Source: Heyndrickxia camelliae (GTDB taxonomy: Bacteria; Bacillota; Bacilli; Bacillales; Bacillaceae_C). From it: a stretch of 64,000 nt of DNA. Every line of letters starts with the position of its first letter. The stretch's first letter is position 1. The stretch is from contig NZ_PIQO01000006.1 in the NCBI RefSeq assembly GCF_002844575.1, positions 62,001-126,000 on the forward strand. Direction: 5' to 3'. Shown piece by piece: positions 9,593-22,555 of this stretch. The notes under the pieces are model-generated. The model was not told where the DNA came from. It did no database searches and worked only from the letters and a program-made list of their open reading frames with translations. A program made the position numbers and the translations under genes.

Positions 9593-10531
9593 TCACCTGC
9601 GCTTTGCAATAAATGCTATCCAATCTTCCATCACAATGGTTTCTTCAATAGTAAAGCCTGATTCAACGATTGCTTCTTTCACTTCATTCTTCTTTGCCTG
9701 AATAATTCCAGAAGCAATAAAGTAACCGCCCTTTTTTACAGCATTGGCAACATCGTCGGTAAAACTCATGATGACCTCTGCCAAAATATTTGAAACTACT
9801 ACATCGGCCTGACTTTCGACACCATTTAAAAGATCATTTTTTGACACAGTAACAACATCCTGTACCTTGTTCAATTTAACATTTAATTTGGCAGATTGAA
9901 CAGCTACCTCGTCTAGATCTAATGCTGTAACTTTCCCGGCACCTAATAGTGCAGCAGCAATACTTAAAACCCCAGAACCAGTACCTACATCAATAACATG
10001 ATCATTTTTTTGAACGGTACGCTCTAAAGCTTGAATACACATAACAGTTGTCGGATGGGTTCCAGTTCCAAAAGCCATGCCTGGGTCCAATTCAATAATT
10101 AATTCATCACTATTTACCGGCTCGTATTGTTCCCATGTAGGCACGATTGTAAACTTAGATGATATCTTGACAGGATTATAATATTTTTTCCATGCAGTAG
10201 CCCATTCTTCTTCGTTCACTTCACTGATAGATACAGCATTCTTGCCTATATCAATATTAAATAATGTTAAGTTAGTTATGGATTGTTTTATTTCCTCAAC
10301 TGTTTCTCCCAGAAAGCTATTGACTGGCAAATATGCCTTTATGATGACTCCTTCTTCGGGATAATCTTCCGGATCAAGCTGGTAGATCTCTCCAAATTGA
10401 TCTTCACGATCTTTAGTAAGTTCAAATGGATCCTCAATGACAACCCCGCTTGCACCTGCTTCATGCAAAATATTGGAGATTGGTTCTACTGCCTCATTAG
10501 TTGTGTGAATCATAATTTCAGACCATTTCAA
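9593..10531 (-). CDS. prmA: Ribosomal protein L11 methyltransferase
   Basis: A 312-residue enzyme that trimethylates ribosomal protein uL11. The N-terminal substrate-recognition domain is followed by a class I SAM domain with motif [14 protein letters not shown] (about residue 178-190), ALDLDEVAV, and the post-I motif VVSNILAEV. It lies 23 bases after dnaJ and ends 6 bases before rsmE. In Bacillus these genes form a distal extension of the HrcA-controlled operon. Confidence 0.96.
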   Translation of the reverse strand: MKWSEIMIHTTNEAVEPISNILHEAGASGVVIEDPFELTKDREDQFGEIYQLDPEDYPEEGVIIKAYLPVNSFLGETVEEIKQSITNLTLFNIDIGKNAVSISEVNEEEWATAWKKYYNPVKISSKFTIVPTWEQYEPVNSDELIIELDPGMAFGTGTHPTTVMCIQALERTVQKNDHVIDVGTGSGVLSIAAALLGAGKVTALDLDEVAVQSAKLNVKLNKVQDVVTVSKNDLLNGVESQADVVVSNILAEVIMSFTDDVANAVKKGGYFIASGIIQAKKNEVKEAIVESGFTIEETIVMEDWIAFIAKRR

Positions 10532-10554
10532 ATCTTGCCAACTCCATTCATCGA

Positions 10555-11682
10555 TTATTCCCCTTTGAATGCTTTCTTCATCTTATCGAAAAAAGATTCG
10601 TTTTGCTCATCAGGAACCGTTCCGCTAATCTCTGCGAATTCCCGAAGTAATTGCTTTTGCTTATCCGTTAATTTTGTTGGAGTAACTACTTTCACGTGAA
10701 TATTTTGATCACCGACCCCATAGCCTCTAACATTTGGCACACCTTTTCCTCGTAAGCGGAATTTCGTGCCTGTTTGAGTTCCAGCCGGTACTTTTAGTTT
10801 CACTTTTCCATGTAAAGTTGGAACTTCTATTTCATCTCCAAGAGCTGCCTGTGTAAACGTAATCGGAACTTCACAGTAAATATCATCTCCGTCACGCTCG
10901 AAAAACTCATGATCTCTTACATGGAAAACTACGTATAGATCCCCTGAAGGACCTCCATTTATACCTGGTTCTCCTTGACCAGATACACGTAATTGCTGTC
11001 CATCATCAATCCCTGCGGGTATTTTAACATTGATTTTTCTGCGTTTTTTAACCTTTCCGCTTCCCCCACAGGTTCTACATTTATCCTTTATCAATTGCCC
11101 AGTACCATTACAATAATTACATACTCGTCTATTAACTATTTTACCAAATGGTGTATTTTGTTCGGTATTTAATTGACCGCTTCCATGGCAGTGTGGACAA
11201 GTTTCCGGTTTTGTTCCGGGTTTGGCTCCAGATCCATGACAAGTATCACATTCTTCTTCTCTTGGTATTTCAATCTCTGTTTCTTTTCCAAAAACGGCAT
11301 CTTCAAAAGATAAGGTCATAGTATATTGAAGATTTGCCCCTTGTCTTGGCGCATTAGGGTCACGTCGTCTGCCACCGCCGCCAAAAAAGGTGCTAAAAAT
11401 ATCCTCAAAACCACCAAAGCCGCCAAAATCGCTTGCACCACCGAAGCCACCAAAGCCTTGATTCGGATCCGTATGTCCAAATTGATCATAATGTGCACGT
11501 TTATTATCATCACTTAAAACTTCATATGCTTCTTTTACTTCTTTGAATTTATCAGCTGCATCTGGGGCTTTATTTATATCAGGATGATATTGCTTAGATA
11601 GTTTTCTATAGGCCTTCTTAATTTCATCTTTTGAAGCATTTTTCTCTAGTCCTAAAACTTCATAATAATCCCTTTTACTCAT
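10555..11682 (-). CDS. dnaJ: Hsp40 co-chaperone DnaJ
   Basis: A 375-residue type I DnaJ. It has a J domain with HPD (residues about 33-35), a Gly/Phe-rich linker (about 75-110), four zinc-binding CxxCxGxG repeats ([32 protein letters not shown]), and C-terminal substrate-binding beta domains. It delivers unfolded clients to DnaK and stimulates its ATPase. The start is ATG 11682 after GGAGTG. It is unusually far (332 bases) from dnaK because a dispersed repeat occupies the gap. Confidence 0.98.
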   Translation of the reverse strand: MSKRDYYEVLGLEKNASKDEIKKAYRKLSKQYHPDINKAPDAADKFKEVKEAYEVLSDDNKRAHYDQFGHTDPNQGFGGFGGASDFGGFGGFEDIFSTFFGGGGRRRDPNAPRQGANLQYTMTLSFEDAVFGKETEIEIPREEECDTCHGSGAKPGTKPETCPHCHGSGQLNTEQNTPFGKIVNRRVCNYCNGTGQLIKDKCRTCGGSGKVKKRRKINVKIPAGIDDGQQLRVSGQGEPGINGGPSGDLYVVFHVRDHEFFERDGDDIYCEVPITFTQAALGDEIEVPTLHGKVKLKVPAGTQTGTKFRLRGKGVPNVRGYGVGDQNIHVKVVTPTKLTDKQKQLLREFAEISGTVPDEQNESFFDKMKKAFKGE

Positions 11683-12014
11683 AACAAACACACTCCCGAA
11701 ACAATCAGCATAAAGGTAATTTTAACATTGACAGTTATAACAATCAATAAAAGAATAAGTTGGCGGTTACATCATAAGAAAAGTCAAAGCCAAGATGGAC
11801 CTGACTTTGACTTTATCTTTTCCGGGACCTTATACTCAATAATCGCCCTTTGCTTTTTCTATTTGTCTAGCTATAGCGCCTATCGACTTGCGGATTTCTC
11901 CGTCTCCTCGCTACGATAAGTCAACAACAACCCGCGAACTACCTCGCCGTGTTTCCTTTATCTAGTCGAAGACTACGAAATGCGTACGCTGATGAGCAAG
12001 GCGCCTTCGCTTTT
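11683..12014 (-). repeat. dnaK-dnaJ gap with dispersed repeat copy 2 and a hairpin
   Basis: Copy 2 of the dispersed repeat lies on the minus strand from about 12,014 to 11,860, starting at the base next to the dnaK stop (AAAAGCGAAGGCGCCTTG) and ending GCTATAGCTAGACAAA. It shares GTTGACTTATCGTAG, AGATAAAGGAAACA and CGATAGGCGCT with copies 1 and 3. The remaining stretch (11,779-11,815) holds a hairpin with perfect 10-base outer arms AAAGTCAAAG/CTTTGACTTT. No gene is visible. The dnaJ ribosome site is at the left end. Confidence 0.85.
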
Positions 12015-13877
<1,863 letters not shown>

Positions 13878-14474
13878 TTATTGATTTACTTTCACCATCG
13901 ATGGGCGAATGACACGGTCATTTAAGACATAGCCTTTCTGAAACTCTTCTACAATAATATTCGAACCATAGTTTTCATCTTCCACTTGCATAATAGCCTG
14001 ATGGTATTGCGGATCAAATTCTTTTCCTACTGACTCAATCGGAACCGCACCTTCTTGTTTTAATGCTTCTAATATACTTCTATACACCATTTCCATTCCT
14101 TGCATAAGCTGTGTTGCTTGTTCATTTTCCGGTGTAATTTGCATTGCACGCTCGAAGTTATCGATAGCTGGTAGTAAATTCGTAATAATACTTTGTGCTC
14201 TATATTTTTCACTTGATTCACGGTCAAGTTGAACACGTCTGCGGTAATTATCAAAATCCGCACGAAGCCTTAGATACCGGTTTTCTGATTCGTTTAATTT
14301 AGCTTCTAGTTCTTGAATTTTATTTTCTAGTGCTGCAGTATCCTCATTCACATTATGAGTATCGGAAGAAGGATTAGCGGCTGTTTCTTCATCAAAAACT
14401 ACTTCAATATTTTCACTTTGTTCTTCTTTAGTTTGTTCCAATTCTTCTTCTGCAAGTTTTTTTTCTTCTGTCAC
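13878..14474 (-). CDS. grpE: Nucleotide exchange factor GrpE
   Basis: A 198-residue GrpE. It has an acidic, variable N-terminus, a long dimerising helix (about 50-90), and the conserved C-terminal beta-wing ([31 protein letters not shown]). It releases ADP from DnaK. I chose GTG 14474 as start because GGAGGTG lies seven bases upstream; the in-frame TTG two codons earlier lies too close to that site. Confidence 0.96.
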   Translation of the reverse strand: MTEEKKLAEEELEQTKEEQSENIEVVFDEETAANPSSDTHNVNEDTAALENKIQELEAKLNESENRYLRLRADFDNYRRRVQLDRESSEKYRAQSIITNLLPAIDNFERAMQITPENEQATQLMQGMEMVYRSILEALKQEGAVPIESVGKEFDPQYHQAIMQVEDENYGSNIIVEEFQKGYVLNDRVIRPSMVKVNQ

Positions 14475-14580
14475 CTGCAATCACCTCCCTCAAAAGTCAA
14501 ACAAATACAAGTGCATGAAAATAACTAGAAATTAGCATAATATACTAATCTCCAGCTATCTTTCAATATATCCAGCTGTT

Positions 14581-15609
14581 TTATGCTTGATACAATTTTG
14601 TAAGTGCCTTCGACATATCAGTACTTAAAAAATCTAGCAAGCTTATTACTCGAGAGTACTCCATTCTTGTGGGACCTAATATCGCAATGGTTCCGACTGG
14701 CTCATTTCCAATGGAATAAGTTGCAGTTATTAAGCTGCAATCCTCCATTTCCGATACCTGATTTTCTTTTCCAATTTTCACATGTATCCCCTTTGGTATA
14801 TGCCTGAATAAATCATAAAAACCTTGTTCACGTTCGATCATATCCATTAAGGAACGCACCTTTTGAATATCATGAAACTCAGGCTGATTTAACATATTTG
14901 CTTTTCCGCCAAAGAAGAGTTTCTCATGATCAGGTATTTTCAATGTTTCAGAAATGGTATATAGCATGGAATCATAATTATGAATATGCTGTTTTAAGAT
15001 TTCGGCAACTTCCTTATAAATCTTATCTTTCAGATTATGAATAGGAACATTAGCCAATCGCTCATTAAGTATATTCACCATTCGTTCCAATTCACCGACA
15101 TTAAATCCTTTTGGAAACGTAAATAACCTGTTCTCGACATGTCCTGTATCTGTAATAATAATTGCTACAGCAGTGTCATTATTTAGTGGAACAATTTGCA
15201 GATGCTTTAATTTCGTTTCCTTTACAGCCGGTCCTAACAGGATAGCTGTATAGTTTGTTAAATCGGAAAGGATTTTCGCCGATTTTTGCACAATATTTTC
15301 AAGTTCATAAATTCTTTCTGCAAAAATGGAATGAATCAATGAAATATCCTTTTGATTAAGCTTTTGCGGTGACAGAATGTGATCTACATAATAGCGATAC
15401 CCTTTTTCTGAAGGAATTCTTCCTGAAGAAGTATGAGTTTTTTCAATAAAACCCAATTCTTCCAGATCAGCCATCTCATTACGTATGGTCGCCGAACTAA
15501 ATGAAATCTCTTCTTTTTTCGAAAGAGTTCTTGAACCAACTGGTTGCGCAGACCGAATAAAATCATCAATTATAACTTGTAAAATTAGGAGCTGACGATC
15601 TGTTAACAA
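14581..15609 (-). CDS. hrcA: Heat-inducible transcription repressor HrcA
   Basis: A 342-residue repressor of class I heat-shock genes. The N-terminal winged helix ([36 protein letters not shown]) binds the CIRCE operator; the rest is the HrcA GAF-like and dimerisation region. The start is TTG at 15607-15609 after GAGGTGA. It is the first gene of the operon and autoregulated: a perfect CIRCE element lies 16 bases upstream. Activity normally depends on GroEL, which is not encoded in this window. Confidence 0.97.
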   Translation of the reverse strand: MLTDRQLLILQVIIDDFIRSAQPVGSRTLSKKEEISFSSATIRNEMADLEELGFIEKTHTSSGRIPSEKGYRYYVDHILSPQKLNQKDISLIHSIFAERIYELENIVQKSAKILSDLTNYTAILLGPAVKETKLKHLQIVPLNNDTAVAIIITDTGHVENRLFTFPKGFNVGELERMVNILNERLANVPIHNLKDKIYKEVAEILKQHIHNYDSMLYTISETLKIPDHEKLFFGGKANMLNQPEFHDIQKVRSLMDMIEREQGFYDLFRHIPKGIHVKIGKENQVSEMEDCSLITATYSIGNEPVGTIAILGPTRMEYSRVISLLDFLSTDMSKALTKLYQA

Positions 15610-15624
15610 CTTCTATCACCTCTG

Positions 15625-15651
15625 TTAGCACTCTAAAAGGATGAGTGCTAA
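15625..15651 (-). promoter_or_regulatory. CIRCE operator
   Basis: A perfect inverted repeat, TTAGCACTC, nine bases, GAGTGCTAA: the full HrcA-binding consensus. It lies between the hrcA promoter and start codon, so HrcA represses the whole hrcA-grpE-dnaK-dnaJ-prmA-rsmE-mtaB unit. Confidence 0.98.
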
Positions 15652-15661
15652 TTCTAATAAT

Positions 15662-15690
15662 AAATTATCAAAACAGGTCGATAATGTCAA
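15662..15690 (-). promoter_or_regulatory. SigA-type promoter of the hrcA operon
   Basis: On the minus strand, -35 TTGACA (15,685-15,690), a 17-base spacer and -10 TAATTT (15,662-15,667). The predicted start of transcription falls at or just before the CIRCE element, the classical arrangement. Confidence 0.85.
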
Positions 15691-15865
15691 TATATTTGCG
15701 TTACGAATAGCAGTGCATATGCTATTTTATTATCAAGGTACGGACAATTGAAAATCAACTGCCGATTTCAGCAATATGGAAAATATTATTTAAAGAAAAT
15801 CAAAGTCATATTATCATTCTGACTACCTAAAAGGCAGAAAACTACGATGACGTATAAAAATTATA

Positions 15866-16996
15866 TCAAAGAAGAAGAAATGATTGAAATACCTCGTTTC
15901 CAAGGAACCTGCCTTCTTTTGTTAACTTTATTCTATTATCTACAATTTCCAATAGTTTTCTCTCTACCATTTCAGAAATTGCATCTCCAAATACGTTTAA
16001 CACATTTTCCTCATATTTTTCCTTAAAAAGAGATAAACTGACGCCATTATTTTTTCTTAATCCTAAAAACATTTCCTCTTCCATCATTTCTTGCTTTGTC
16101 AGTTTGTGTTGCTCGAAAATAGGCAGTTCCTCTTTATCTAAATGGTGAATGTATTTTTTTACTGGCCCAAAATTAGATTTTCTTACTTGTTCAACATAAC
16201 TATGTGCTCCTGCACCAAAACCAAAGTATTCTTCATTATCCCAATAAACAAGATTATGTTTACTCTCATATCCAGGCTTTGCAAAATTACTAATTTCATA
16301 CTGATGTAAACCATGCTTTTCCATTTCCGTCATCAAAATATCATACATTCTTGCTTCCACATCTTCTGACGGCAAATGAAGCTTCCCTTTTCTCATTAAG
16401 TTATAAAAAATGGTCTTCGGTTCAACTATTAAGGAATAGCTGGAATAGTGAGGAAGGTCTAAATCTAGAGCAGTTTTCAATGTAGAACGAAAATCATTCT
16501 CTGTTTGGCCAGGGAGTGCATACATTAAATCAATACTAATATTTTCAAACCCTGCATTTCTTGCTTTGTTTAATGTTTCAAAAACATCATCGGAAGTATG
16601 TGTTCTGCCAATTTTTTTTAATAACTCATTATTAAAGGACTGAACCCCAAAGCTTAACCGATTTACCCCATATTCATGCAGAATACTTAATTTTTCATCA
16701 GATAAATCACCTGGATTTGCCTCAAAGGTAAACTCACCATTTTGAAAGGGAAGTATGGAACGAATTCCGTTGCAAAGCCTATCTAACTGATTTTCATCTA
16801 AGACTGTAGGAGTCCCTCCCCCAACAAAAATAGTTTCTAATTCCTTCACTGGAGTAATTTCCAATTGTATTTTCATTTCCCTTAATAATGCTTCAATATA
16901 TTCATCCACTGGCTGACCCTTTAAAAATACTTTATTAAAATCACAGTAAAAACATATATGCTCGCAGAAAGGAATATGAATATATGCTGCTTTCAT
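15866..16996 (-). CDS. hemW: Heme chaperone HemW (radical SAM)
   Basis: A 376-residue HemN-like radical-SAM protein of the HemW group. The cluster motif CxxxCxxC is at residues about 10-17 (CEHICFYCDF), followed by GGGTPT, the EANPGD segment, RLSFGVQSF, and the C-terminal HemN domain. HemW binds heme and is thought to hand it to membrane partners; older annotation as oxygen-independent coproporphyrinogen oxidase is probably wrong for this shorter group. It follows lepA by 71 bases. Confidence 0.92.
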   Translation of the reverse strand: MKAAYIHIPFCEHICFYCDFNKVFLKGQPVDEYIEALLREMKIQLEITPVKELETIFVGGGTPTVLDENQLDRLCNGIRSILPFQNGEFTFEANPGDLSDEKLSILHEYGVNRLSFGVQSFNNELLKKIGRTHTSDDVFETLNKARNAGFENISIDLMYALPGQTENDFRSTLKTALDLDLPHYSSYSLIVEPKTIFYNLMRKGKLHLPSEDVEARMYDILMTEMEKHGLHQYEISNFAKPGYESKHNLVYWDNEEYFGFGAGAHSYVEQVRKSNFGPVKKYIHHLDKEELPIFEQHKLTKQEMMEEEMFLGLRKNNGVSLSLFKEKYEENVLNVFGDAISEMVERKLLEIVDNRIKLTKEGRFLGNEVFQSFLLL

Positions 16997-17067
16997 TTCA
17001 TCACAACCTAATTAGTAAAATAGAAAAGAGGGAGTACTAGTTACTTCTAGCTTTCTCCCCCAAAAAT

Positions 17068-18900
17068 TTATTTCGGATTATTATCATCCATCTTAAGAAT
17101 AGCCATGAATGCTTCTTGTGGAACTTCAACAGAACCTACTTGCTTCATGCGCTTTTTCCCTTCTTTTTGTTTCTCAAGTAGTTTACGTTTACGGGAAATG
17201 TCCCCTCCATAACATTTGGCAAGTACGTTTTTGCGCATCGCTTTAATGGTAGAACGGGCAACGATCTTCTGACCAACTGCTGCTTGGACTGGTACCTCAA
17301 ACTGTTGGCGCGGAATAATTTCTTTCAGTTTTTCAACAATTACTTTTCCTCGTTCATAGGCAAAGTCTTTGTGAACAATGAAACTTAAGGCATCCACTTT
17401 TTCCGCATTTAATAGAATATCCATTTTCACTAACTTCGAAGGCTTATATCCAATTAGTTCATAATCAAAGGAAGCATAACCTTTTGTACTTGATTTTAAT
17501 TGGTCAAAGAAATCATAAACAATCTCAGAAAGTGGAATTTCATAAATTACATTTACACGTATATCATCTAAATATTGCATATCGATAAAATTCCCGCGTT
17601 TTGCCTGGGAAAGTTCCATTACTGCTCCTACATAATCGTTAGGAACCATAATAGATGCTTTTACATATGGTTCTTCCACTCTGTCAATTTTTTGAGGGTC
17701 TGGCATATTAGATGGGTTATCAACCTTTATTTCTGTACCATCTGTTAAGTAAACCGTATAAATAACACTTGGAGCTGTTGTAATTAAATCGATTTTAAAT
17801 TCCCGTTCAATACGTTCCTGAATAATTTCCATATGGAGTAAGCCAAGGAAACCACAGCGGAACCCAAATCCAAGTGCTTGGGATGTTTCCGGTTCAAATT
17901 GGAGGGAGGAGTCATTAAGCTCCAGCTTCTCTAATGCCTCTCGCAAATCATTGAATCTTGCAGAATCAATTGGATAAAGGCCGCAGTAAACCATTGGATT
18001 TAATCTTCTATAACCAGGCAGGGGCTCGGTAGCTGGATTTTTGGCACTTGTTATCGTATCCCCGACACGTGTATCACCAACATTTTTTATAGAAGCAGTT
18101 AAAAAACCTACATCCCCAACTGTCAATTCATCACATAATACTTGTTTAGGTGTATGCACTCCAACTTCTGTGACTTCAAACTCCTTGCCGGTTGCCATCA
18201 TTCTTATTTTATCCCCAACTTTTACAGATCCTTCTACTACCCTAATATATGCGATTACTCCACGGTAAGCATCATATAGCGAATCAAAAATAAGCGCTTT
18301 GAGTGGTCCATCGGGGTCTCCTGTAGGTGCTGGAACCTGTTCTACAATTTGTTCTAGGATTTCTTCAATTCCGATTCCTGCCTTTGCAGAAGCTAAAACA
18401 GCTTCGGAGGCATCCAAACCGATAACATCCTCTATTTCTTGTCTTACTCTTTCAGGATCAGCCGCCGGCAAATCTATTTTATTAATTACAGGCAAAATTT
18501 CCAAATTATTATCTAGAGCTAAATATACATTAGCTAATGTTTGAGCTTCAATACCCTGTGCAGCATCAACAACAAGTATTGCTCCTTCACAAGCCGCTAA
18601 GCTTCTAGATACTTCATAAGTAAAATCTACATGTCCAGGAGTATCGATTAGATGCAATATATAATCTTCTCCGTCTTTCGCCTTATATTTTAATTGGACT
18701 GCGTTTAATTTTATGGTAATCCCGCGTTCACGCTCAAGATCCATGGAATCAAGTAACTGAGCTTTCATTTCGCGAGATGACAATGCATTCGTTTTTTCTA
18801 ATATTCTGTCGGCCAAGGTCGATTTTCCGTGATCGATATGTGCAATAATAGAAAAGTTTCGAATTTTTGCTTGTCGTTGTAGTTTTTCTTCATGGTTCAT
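17068..18900 (-). CDS. lepA: Elongation factor 4 (LepA)
   Basis: A 610-residue translational GTPase. The G domain carries AHIDHGKST (G1), DTPGHVDF (G3) and NKIDLP (G4). Domain II, EF-G-like domains III and V, and the LepA-specific C-terminal domain (ending in [19 protein letters not shown]) follow. It acts on stalled or mis-assembling ribosomes. The start is ATG 18,900; an overlapping TTG one codon earlier is less likely given the GGAG position. It sits near spoIIP and gpr as in B. subtilis. Confidence 0.97.
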   Translation of the reverse strand: MNHEEKLQRQAKIRNFSIIAHIDHGKSTLADRILEKTNALSSREMKAQLLDSMDLERERGITIKLNAVQLKYKAKDGEDYILHLIDTPGHVDFTYEVSRSLAACEGAILVVDAAQGIEAQTLANVYLALDNNLEILPVINKIDLPAADPERVRQEIEDVIGLDASEAVLASAKAGIGIEEILEQIVEQVPAPTGDPDGPLKALIFDSLYDAYRGVIAYIRVVEGSVKVGDKIRMMATGKEFEVTEVGVHTPKQVLCDELTVGDVGFLTASIKNVGDTRVGDTITSAKNPATEPLPGYRRLNPMVYCGLYPIDSARFNDLREALEKLELNDSSLQFEPETSQALGFGFRCGFLGLLHMEIIQERIEREFKIDLITTAPSVIYTVYLTDGTEIKVDNPSNMPDPQKIDRVEEPYVKASIMVPNDYVGAVMELSQAKRGNFIDMQYLDDIRVNVIYEIPLSEIVYDFFDQLKSSTKGYASFDYELIGYKPSKLVKMDILLNAEKVDALSFIVHKDFAYERGKVIVEKLKEIIPRQQFEVPVQAAVGQKIVARSTIKAMRKNVLAKCYGGDISRKRKLLEKQKEGKKRMKQVGSVEVPQEAFMAILKMDDNNPK

Positions 18901-18974
18901 CAAGTTTCAACTCCTGTTAATCGACACATATACACTATTTCTGATTATATCAGCACGCTTTTTAAGATTCAATA

Positions 18975-19128
18975 AGAAAAGCAAAAGCGCCTTGTTCATC
19001 GGCGTATGGATTTTGGAGTCTTCGACTGAGATAAAGGAAACACAACGAGGTAGTTCACGAGTTGATGTTGACTTATCGTAGGGAGAAGACGGAAAAATCC
19101 ATACGACGATAGGCGCTGGAGCTAGACA
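18975..19128 (+). repeat. Dispersed intergenic repeat, copy 3
   Basis: This copy lies between lepA and yqxA, reading plus: starts AGAAAAGCAAAAGCGCCTTG and ends AGGCGCTGGAGCTAGACA. The ends are partly self-complementary (AAGCGCC near the start, GGCGCTGG near the end), so the transcript could fold back. It shares GACTGAGATAAAGGAAACA and GTTGACTTATCGTAGGGAG with copy 1. Confidence 0.87.
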
Positions 19129-19132
19129 TAAG

Positions 19133-19156
19133 AAAAGCATCCAGTTGGATGCTTTA
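19133..19156 (-). terminator. Terminator after yqxA
   Basis: The stem AAAGCATCCA/TGGATGCTTT lies just after the yqxA stop, with TTTTC following on the minus strand. Confidence 0.8.
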
Positions 19157-19161
19157 ACAGA

Positions 19162-19497
19162 TTAAATAAAAGATGAGACAAAATCAATGATTTTTTCTGT
19201 TACAGAAGAAATGATGTTGGTTAAGACCTTTCCTATAGAGGAGAAAAAATTAAAGGCTTTAATATCCTGCAAATGTTCTTTTTTCTTTTCCAAATTATGA
19301 GATGTAATATTCTTCCCCATAACAACGGTATCTATTTTCCCATTATTTTTCTCTTGTGTCTGAACAGGAGATTGTAAGGATGGATCATCATACCCTTTCA
19401 TTTTAACCATTCCCTGATTGGCTTTTTCCATTCCTATTAAAACACCTATGAATAATAAGGCAATGAGAAGAGAACATTTTATAAAAAACCTCGTCAT
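19162..19497 (-). CDS. yqxA: DUF3679 protein YqxA
   Basis: A 111-residue protein with an N-terminal signal-anchor (about residues 7-24), a polar middle, and an amphipathic C-terminal stretch ending in a hydrophobic segment. Position (between spoIIP and lepA), size and topology match YqxA of Bacillus, a DUF3679 protein of unknown function. It follows spoIIP by about 65 bases and is probably expressed with it. Confidence 0.8.
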   Translation of the reverse strand: MTRFFIKCSLLIALLFIGVLIGMEKANQGMVKMKGYDDPSLQSPVQTQEKNNGKIDTVVMGKNITSHNLEKKKEHLQDIKAFNFFSSIGKVLTNIISSVTEKIIDFVSSFI

Positions 19498-19562
19498 TTA
19501 TATCATCCTTTATATTATTCCATATTTTAACCACTTCATATGTCTGCTCCCCTATATGCGTC

Positions 19563-20771
19563 CTATTTTTTGGCCGGTGGCAGCAGTTCACTTCCATTTA
19601 CGTTTTCTGCCTGCCAATAAAAATCACTAAACACATCCGCGAAAGCTGTGACAGTTCGATACATTTCTTCAAATGTGTTATCCACTCCCCCAACTTCAAT
19701 TAAAAAAGAATTAGAAGAAAGGTCTTGATTAAATTTTCCATTGGTAGATGCACCAGCTTTTTCAATAATTCCTTTACTTATTCCTTTGTATTTTTTCTCC
19801 AGTCGACTGTGTATATTTTTAACAAGCTGAACATTTTTATCATGATTAGGGTTTTCACCGCCAATAATAAATGAAATTTTGGCATAGGACTGACCATTTA
19901 TTACGACAGTTGTCTTTTTCTTACGTGCAGAATCCCGATGAATATCAATAAAATAATGGAGGTCTCGGTCTTGTTTCATTGCATCCTGAACAAGCGTTCT
20001 TGATTCAAGATAGGATTGTCCATATTTCCAACCTTTTTTCAGCAATTGACTTTGAACATCTGTTTTATCAATGGTAGTCCCAATACCGCGGTCCTCTAAT
20101 TCTTCTTTCAGCTTGTCACCAACCATTGTTACGTTCATTTTTGAATGACTTGCCGCATTTGGATTTGTTATCCCCTTTAAGTACGGTAAGTAAGATTCGC
20201 GTGTATGAGTGAAATAAAGAAATACCACTTTTTTATTACCAGTCGTTAAAATAGAATGTTGTTCCGAATTGCTTGATCCCTTTGTAGTTACAATATTTTC
20301 TGTGTTTTTCAAGTCGGGATCTTTATTAGAATGAAAAACATGTTCTGGAGGAACCGACTCAATCGGAAGGTTTGTATAATCTGTCCCCTCCCCAGCTACG
20401 AGAATTTTGCTGTCAAACATATTAAATCCTGAAAGTTCTCGACCTAAAAAGCTTCTAGGATCCTTAAAACTTATATTAGTCACTACATGAAAAAGTATAT
20501 TTCCTATTGAATCGGTAATTCGGTTGTTATCGATACTAGAACTTAAGCTATGATTTTCTGATGCCATTAAATGATAGAGAAGTCCTCCGGAAATATTTTG
20601 ACTTGCATCTGTGACTAAATTAGAACTCACTCTATAACCCGGCTTGATGGTAGTTAAAATACCGCTCAATGAAAAAATAAGAATTAGGGTTAGAACAATC
20701 ATCCCGGATATTTTTAAAATACTAGTTAATTGCAATGAAATAATGAAGTTTTGATTTTTATATGGCTTCAA
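19563..20771 (-). CDS. spoIIP: Stage II sporulation protein P (amidase/endopeptidase)
   Basis: A 402-residue peptidoglycan hydrolase of the engulfment complex. A transmembrane anchor (about residues 17-38) is followed by an extracytoplasmic catalytic domain (about 170-390) with FYFTHTRESYLPYL-type N-motif, IDIHRDSARK and the distal NSFLIEVGGVDNT motif carrying the catalytic glutamate. With SpoIID and SpoIIM it degrades septal peptidoglycan so the mother-cell membrane can engulf the forespore. It lies directly after gpr, as in B. subtilis. Confidence 0.95.
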   Translation of the reverse strand: MKPYKNQNFIISLQLTSILKISGMIVLTLILIFSLSGILTTIKPGYRVSSNLVTDASQNISGGLLYHLMASENHSLSSSIDNNRITDSIGNILFHVVTNISFKDPRSFLGRELSGFNMFDSKILVAGEGTDYTNLPIESVPPEHVFHSNKDPDLKNTENIVTTKGSSNSEQHSILTTGNKKVVFLYFTHTRESYLPYLKGITNPNAASHSKMNVTMVGDKLKEELEDRGIGTTIDKTDVQSQLLKKGWKYGQSYLESRTLVQDAMKQDRDLHYFIDIHRDSARKKKTTVVINGQSYAKISFIIGGENPNHDKNVQLVKNIHSRLEKKYKGISKGIIEKAGASTNGKFNQDLSSNSFLIEVGGVDNTFEEMYRTVTAFADVFSDFYWQAENVNGSELLPPAKK

Positions 20772-20852
20772 TTTGTTCCACCCTCTCCAAGCTAATCTAG
20801 TATAATGTATGAATTTACTAGAGAAAGTAGAACAAATTTTGCTTGATATCTC

Positions 20853-21980
20853 CTATCTAGTTTTAAAGCCAGTGTCTGTTTGATCAACTGCTTCGTGAAG
20901 TGCAGCATTTAATCCACTTGCAATTAAATTAGACATATCTTCTATAAAAAGATCCACTTCCTTTGGTGTAACCATTAAATTATGTCCAAGAGGCGCTAAC
21001 ACTTCATGGATAAGTCTCCTTTTCTCGTCATCTTCAAGCGTTCCAATCATACCCATAAACATTTTTCGATGTTCTTCACCAGGTAAATCCTCTTCCGTTA
21101 ACACCCGCTTCTCCCCAAATGTCATCCCTGATGGTGCCAGTGAACTAGATGGCCTATTACCTTCTTTCATTTCTCTTCCAAAATGCTTTAATAGATAGTC
21201 AATGGTATCACTAGTGATGGAGACTGCATCTACTACAGTTGGAACTCCTATAGCGATAACGGGGACACCAAGGGTTTCTTTACTTAATTCCTTGCGTTTG
21301 TTTCCTACTCCTGACCCTGGATGAATACCAGTATCCGATATTTGAATAGTTGCATTCACCCTTTCAATCGAACGAGATGCTAAGGCATCAATAGCAATGA
21401 TAAAATCGGGTTTTGATTTTTCAGCGACACCAAAAATAATGTCGCTGGTTTCGATACCTGTTAACCCCATTACACCTGGTGCAATAGCACTTACAGACCG
21501 ATACCCTTCTTCCACATTTTCAGGTTGAAGCTTATACAAATGTCTTGTTACAATAATATTTTCGCAAACCAATGGACCAAGTGCATCCGGAGTGACATTC
21601 CAATTTCCTAAACCAACAACTAAACAACTTGCATCCTTTGGAATGTCTAATTGTCTTAGAAACCCACTAAATTCTTTTGCAAAAACTTCCCCGACTTTTT
21701 GTTGTAGTACTGTATCATGCTGGCGTATCCCTTGCACTTCGAGAGTTAAGTAATATCCAGCCTTTTTCCCTATTGTCTTTTCTCCTTCTTTTGTAATTTC
21801 CACTGAGGAAATTTTAATATCATCAACTTCCCGATCTTTAATAATTACGCCTTCTATTTCCGTAACTTCCTCGGTTGATTTATTTTTTTTACGCTCCTCA
21901 ACAGCCATATTATGTGCTTCAAGCGCCAAATCAGTTCTAATAGAGTAAACACTTAAGTCAAGATGGTCATCTTTTTTCAA
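20853..21980 (-). CDS. gpr: Germination protease GPR
   Basis: A 375-residue zymogen of the spore protease that degrades small acid-soluble proteins on germination. Visible family segments are [43 protein letters not shown]-type region and GVPTVVDA. The N-terminal portion up to about residue 16 is the propeptide (the sequence [13 protein letters not shown] spans the usual cleavage region). Forespore expression (SigF/SigG) is expected from B. subtilis; I did not pin down its promoter. It diverges from rpsT. Confidence 0.95.
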   Translation of the reverse strand: MKKDDHLDLSVYSIRTDLALEAHNMAVEERKKNKSTEEVTEIEGVIIKDREVDDIKISSVEITKEGEKTIGKKAGYYLTLEVQGIRQHDTVLQQKVGEVFAKEFSGFLRQLDIPKDASCLVVGLGNWNVTPDALGPLVCENIIVTRHLYKLQPENVEEGYRSVSAIAPGVMGLTGIETSDIIFGVAEKSKPDFIIAIDALASRSIERVNATIQISDTGIHPGSGVGNKRKELSKETLGVPVIAIGVPTVVDAVSITSDTIDYLLKHFGREMKEGNRPSSSLAPSGMTFGEKRVLTEEDLPGEEHRKMFMGMIGTLEDDEKRRLIHEVLAPLGHNLMVTPKEVDLFIEDMSNLIASGLNAALHEAVDQTDTGFKTR

Positions 21981-22126
21981 ACTTATTCCTCCTTAGATTT
22001 TTAGAAGAATTTATACATAATTTACATGATTACCCTTCCAGGAAAAAATCATTCATTTCTGAAAAAATTCATCCTCACAAGAAAAAACATTTTTCATCCA
22101 GATTCAATCTGTTTTTACTAATAGTA

Positions 22127-22155
22127 TTGCATTATCACGGCTCGTTTGATAAAAT
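22127..22155 (+). promoter_or_regulatory. SigA-type promoter of rpsT
   Basis: A -35 TTGCAT (22,127-22,132), 17-base spacer and -10 TAAAAT (22,150-22,155), about 60 bases before the rpsT start. Confidence 0.75.
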
Positions 22156-22218
22156 ATCACTTGTTCTTACTGTGATAGTCGAGTAGTGAATGTGTATTAC
22201 TCGTAGGAGGTGAAATAA

Positions 22219-22482
22219 ATGCCAAATATTAAATCTGCAATTAAACGCGTTAAAACAAGCGAAGAGCGCAATGCTCAAAACTCAGCTCAAAAATCAACTA
22301 TGCGTACGGCTGTGAAGAGATTCGAGGCTGCAGTTGTAAATAACGATGACAACGCTAAAACTTTATTAGCTACTGCTGTTAAGCAACTTGATAAAGCTGC
22401 ATCTAATGGCCTTATTCATAAAAATGCTGCAAATCGTCAAAAAGCACGCTTAATGAAAAAATTGAATGCTGCTAATGCATAA
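22219..22482 (+). CDS. rpsT: 30S ribosomal protein bS20
   Basis: An 87-residue basic, helical protein starting [18 protein letters not shown], the hallmark of bS20, which binds the 5' domain of 16S rRNA early in assembly. Ribosome site GTAGGAGGTG with eight-base spacing. It is monocistronic, with a promoter upstream and a strong terminator just after the stop; transcribed opposite to holA and gpr. Confidence 0.98.
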   Translation: MPNIKSAIKRVKTSEERNAQNSAQKSTMRTAVKRFEAAVVNNDDNAKTLLATAVKQLDKAASNGLIHKNAANRQKARLMKKLNAANA

Positions 22483-22484
22483 TA

Positions 22485-22515
22485 AAAAAACGATCCTTTT
22501 GGATCGTTTTTATTT
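22485..22515 (+). terminator. Terminator after rpsT
   Basis: The stem AAAACGATCC/GGATCGTTTT followed by TATTTTT, three bases after the rpsT stop; could also serve holA from the other side. Confidence 0.92.
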
Positions 22516-22555
22516 TTATTCATTTCTTCTAATGCGAGGTTTGTCCGCATTTCTT